A DNA stretch of 5,321 nucleotides from Ferrovibrio sp964429465 (lineage in GTDB: Bacteria; Pseudomonadota; Alphaproteobacteria; Ferrovibrionales; Ferrovibrionaceae), in assembly GCA_964429465.1 (NCBI GenBank), contig CAYSCA010000229.1, positions 1 to 5,321 on the forward strand, given 5' to 3'. Within the stretch, counting starts at the first letter, position 1; each line of letters starts with the position of its first letter. This document shows positions 4,097-5,321 of this stretch, one piece after another. The position numbers were made by a program, and so were the translations under genes. The notes under the pieces were generated by a model. It ran no database searches. It was not told the origin of the DNA and was given only the letters and a program-made list of their open reading frames with translations.

Positions 4097-5321
4097 ATGA
4101 GCCTGGCCGACTTCATCCATCTGCGCGTCCACACCGCCTATTCGCTGACCGAGGGCGCCATCCGGCTGCCAAAACTCGCTGAACTTTGTGTGAAATACCG
4201 TATGCCGGCGGTCGCGATCACCGACAGCAACAACCTGTTCGGGGCGCTGGAATTCTCCAAGGAGATGGTTGCTAAGGGCATCCAGCCGATCATCGGCTGC
4301 CAGATCAATCTCGGGCGCGCCGATACCGGCCAGGGCGGCTTCGGCAAGGCGCTGCGCAAGCCCGACCCCGATCGCATCGTGCTGCTGGCCCAGGACCAAG
4401 CCGGCTATGCCAACCTGATGCGGCTCAGCACCGGGGCCTATCTCGAGCCGCCGCCGGGCGAGGCGGCGCAGATCGCCTGGGCTGACCTCGAAGCCCATAA
4501 CGAAGGCCTGCTCTGCCTCACCGGCGGACCCCAGGGTCCGATCGCCCGGCTGCTCTCCGAAGGGCAGGATGATACTGCCCGCGAGCAGCTCGAGCGCCTG
4601 AACGGCATCTTCCCCGGCCGGCTCTATGTCGAGCTGCAGCGCCATGGCTGGCAGATCGAGGCGAAGACCGAGCCCGGCCTGCTCGACCTGGCCTATGCGC
4701 TCGACATCCCGCTGGTCGCCACCAACGACTGCTATTTCCCCGACGAGGACATGTACGAGGCCCATGACGCGCTGCTCTGCATCGCCGAGGGCTCCTATGT
4801 GGGCGAGCAGAACCGCCGCCGCGTGACGCCGGAACACCGCTTCAAGTCGGCCGAGGAGATGCGCGTGCTGTTCGCCGACCTGCCGGAGGCGATCGACAAC
4901 ACGCTGGTGATCGCGCAGCGCTGCGCCGTGAAGGCCGAGGAGCGCAAGCCGATCCTGCCGAATTTTGGCGACGGAAAGGGCGAGTCGGAAGCCGATGCGC
5001 TGCGCCGCATGGCGCGCGACGGGCTGGAGCGGCGGCTGCAGCAGGTCGGCGTCGAGGGCGAGGCGGCCAAGCCCTACTGGGACCGTCTCGAATTCGAATG
5101 CGAGACGATCATCAACATGAAATTCCCCGGCTACTTCCTGATCGTGGCCGACTTCATCCAGTGGTCGAAGCGCAATGGCATCGCCGTCGGGCCGGGCCGC
5201 GGCTCGGGCGCCGGCTCGGTGGTCGCCTGGGCGCTGACCATCACCGATCTCGACCCGCTGCGCTTCGGCCTGCTGTTCGAGCGCTTCCTCAATCCCGAGC
5301 GCGTGTCGATGCCCGATTTCG
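4097..5321 (+). CDS. dnaE: DNA polymerase III subunit alpha (N-terminal 408 codons, 3' truncated by window)
   Basis: The frame is open from ATG 4097 to the window end and encodes the replicative polymerase of the holoenzyme, usually about 1150 residues. Residues 1 to about 270 are the PHP domain: MSLADFIHLRVHTAYSLTEG, then AITDSNNLFGALEF (40-53). The HLRVH and TDSNN segments resemble the Escherichia coli type (HLRVH, TDFTN) and replace metal-binding histidines of active PHP domains, so proofreading is probably supplied by a separate epsilon subunit. The polymerase core follows, with FPGYFLIVADFIQWSK, GPGRGSGAGS (365-374, nucleotide binding in the palm) and ERFLNPERVSMPDF (395-408). The window ends just as the catalytic PDFDxDF aspartates begin. 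The start is supported by alignment of the N-terminus with the family; the ribosome site (GAGTGG, 4087-4092) is weak. The upstream region carries a DnaA box, GANTC sites and hairpins that may control it. Confidence 0.97.
   Translation, partial: MSLADFIHLRVHTAYSLTEGAIRLPKLAELCVKYRMPAVAITDSNNLFGALEFSKEMVAKGIQPIIGCQINLGRADTGQGGFGKALRKPDPDRIVLLAQDQAGYANLMRLSTGAYLEPPPGEAAQIAWADLEAHNEGLLCLTGGPQGPIARLLSEGQDDTAREQLERLNGIFPGRLYVELQRHGWQIEAKTEPGLLDLAYALDIPLVATNDCYFPDEDMYEAHDALLCIAEGSYVGEQNRRRVTPEHRFKSAEEMRVLFADLPEAIDNTLVIAQRCAVKAEERKPILPNFGDGKGESEADALRRMARDGLERRLQQVGVEGEAAKPYWDRLEFECETIINMKFPGYFLIVADFIQWSKRNGIAVGPGRGSGAGSVVAWALTITDLDPLRFGLLFERFLNPERVSMPDF

Noticed and set aside
3742..4134. Minus-strand open frame of 130 codons over the same intergenic region and the dnaE start
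   Set aside because: Antisense to the start of dnaE, Arg-rich, and no ribosome site or family resemblance.
4040..4837. Minus-strand open frame (265 codons) opposite dnaE
   Set aside because: Antisense shadow of an unmistakable dnaE reading frame.

Overview
The window is about 65% G+C DNA that looks like an alphaproteobacterial chromosome, possibly from a Rhodospirillales-like group (inference). The support is the lolD and dnaE flanks, which lie next to each other in many alphaproteobacteria. Further support is a promoter matching the rhizobial-type housekeeping consensus CTTGAC-N17-CTATAT and a cluster of GANTC (CcrM-type) sites upstream of dnaE.

Layout: (1) 1-431, the C-terminal part of lolD, the ATPase of the lipoprotein-releasing LolCDE transporter, on the + strand and cut by the left edge. 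(2) 444-2672, a compact three-gene minus-strand operon, transcribed in the order glutathione S-transferase, two-domain flavin-binding (PPOX-fold) protein, atypical-SDR NAD(P)H-binding reductase. The first junction has a 1-nt gap and the second a 4-nt ATGA overlap. (3) 2774-3670, a divergent LysR-type regulator. The 101-nt intergenic region holds a near-palindrome with T-N11-A spacing that overlaps the predicted promoters. (4) 3671-4096, a 426-nt non-coding stretch rich in signals: a consensus promoter starting at the lysR stop codon, two inverted repeats, a GC hairpin, a perfect DnaA box, five GANTC sites and a 48-nt imperfect hairpin. (5) 4097-5321, the N-terminal 408 codons of dnaE (DNA polymerase III alpha), running off the right edge.

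The four central genes form a regulated redox or detoxification cassette placed between two housekeeping genes. The LysR protein probably controls itself and the GST-PPOX-reductase operon in response to an unknown, perhaps electrophilic or quinone-like, compound. None of the coding genes is of a new type. The part most worth a second look is the dnaE upstream region, where a DnaA box, clustered methylation sites and strong secondary structure suggest cell-cycle-linked control of the replicative polymerase, and possibly a long structured leader or small RNA.
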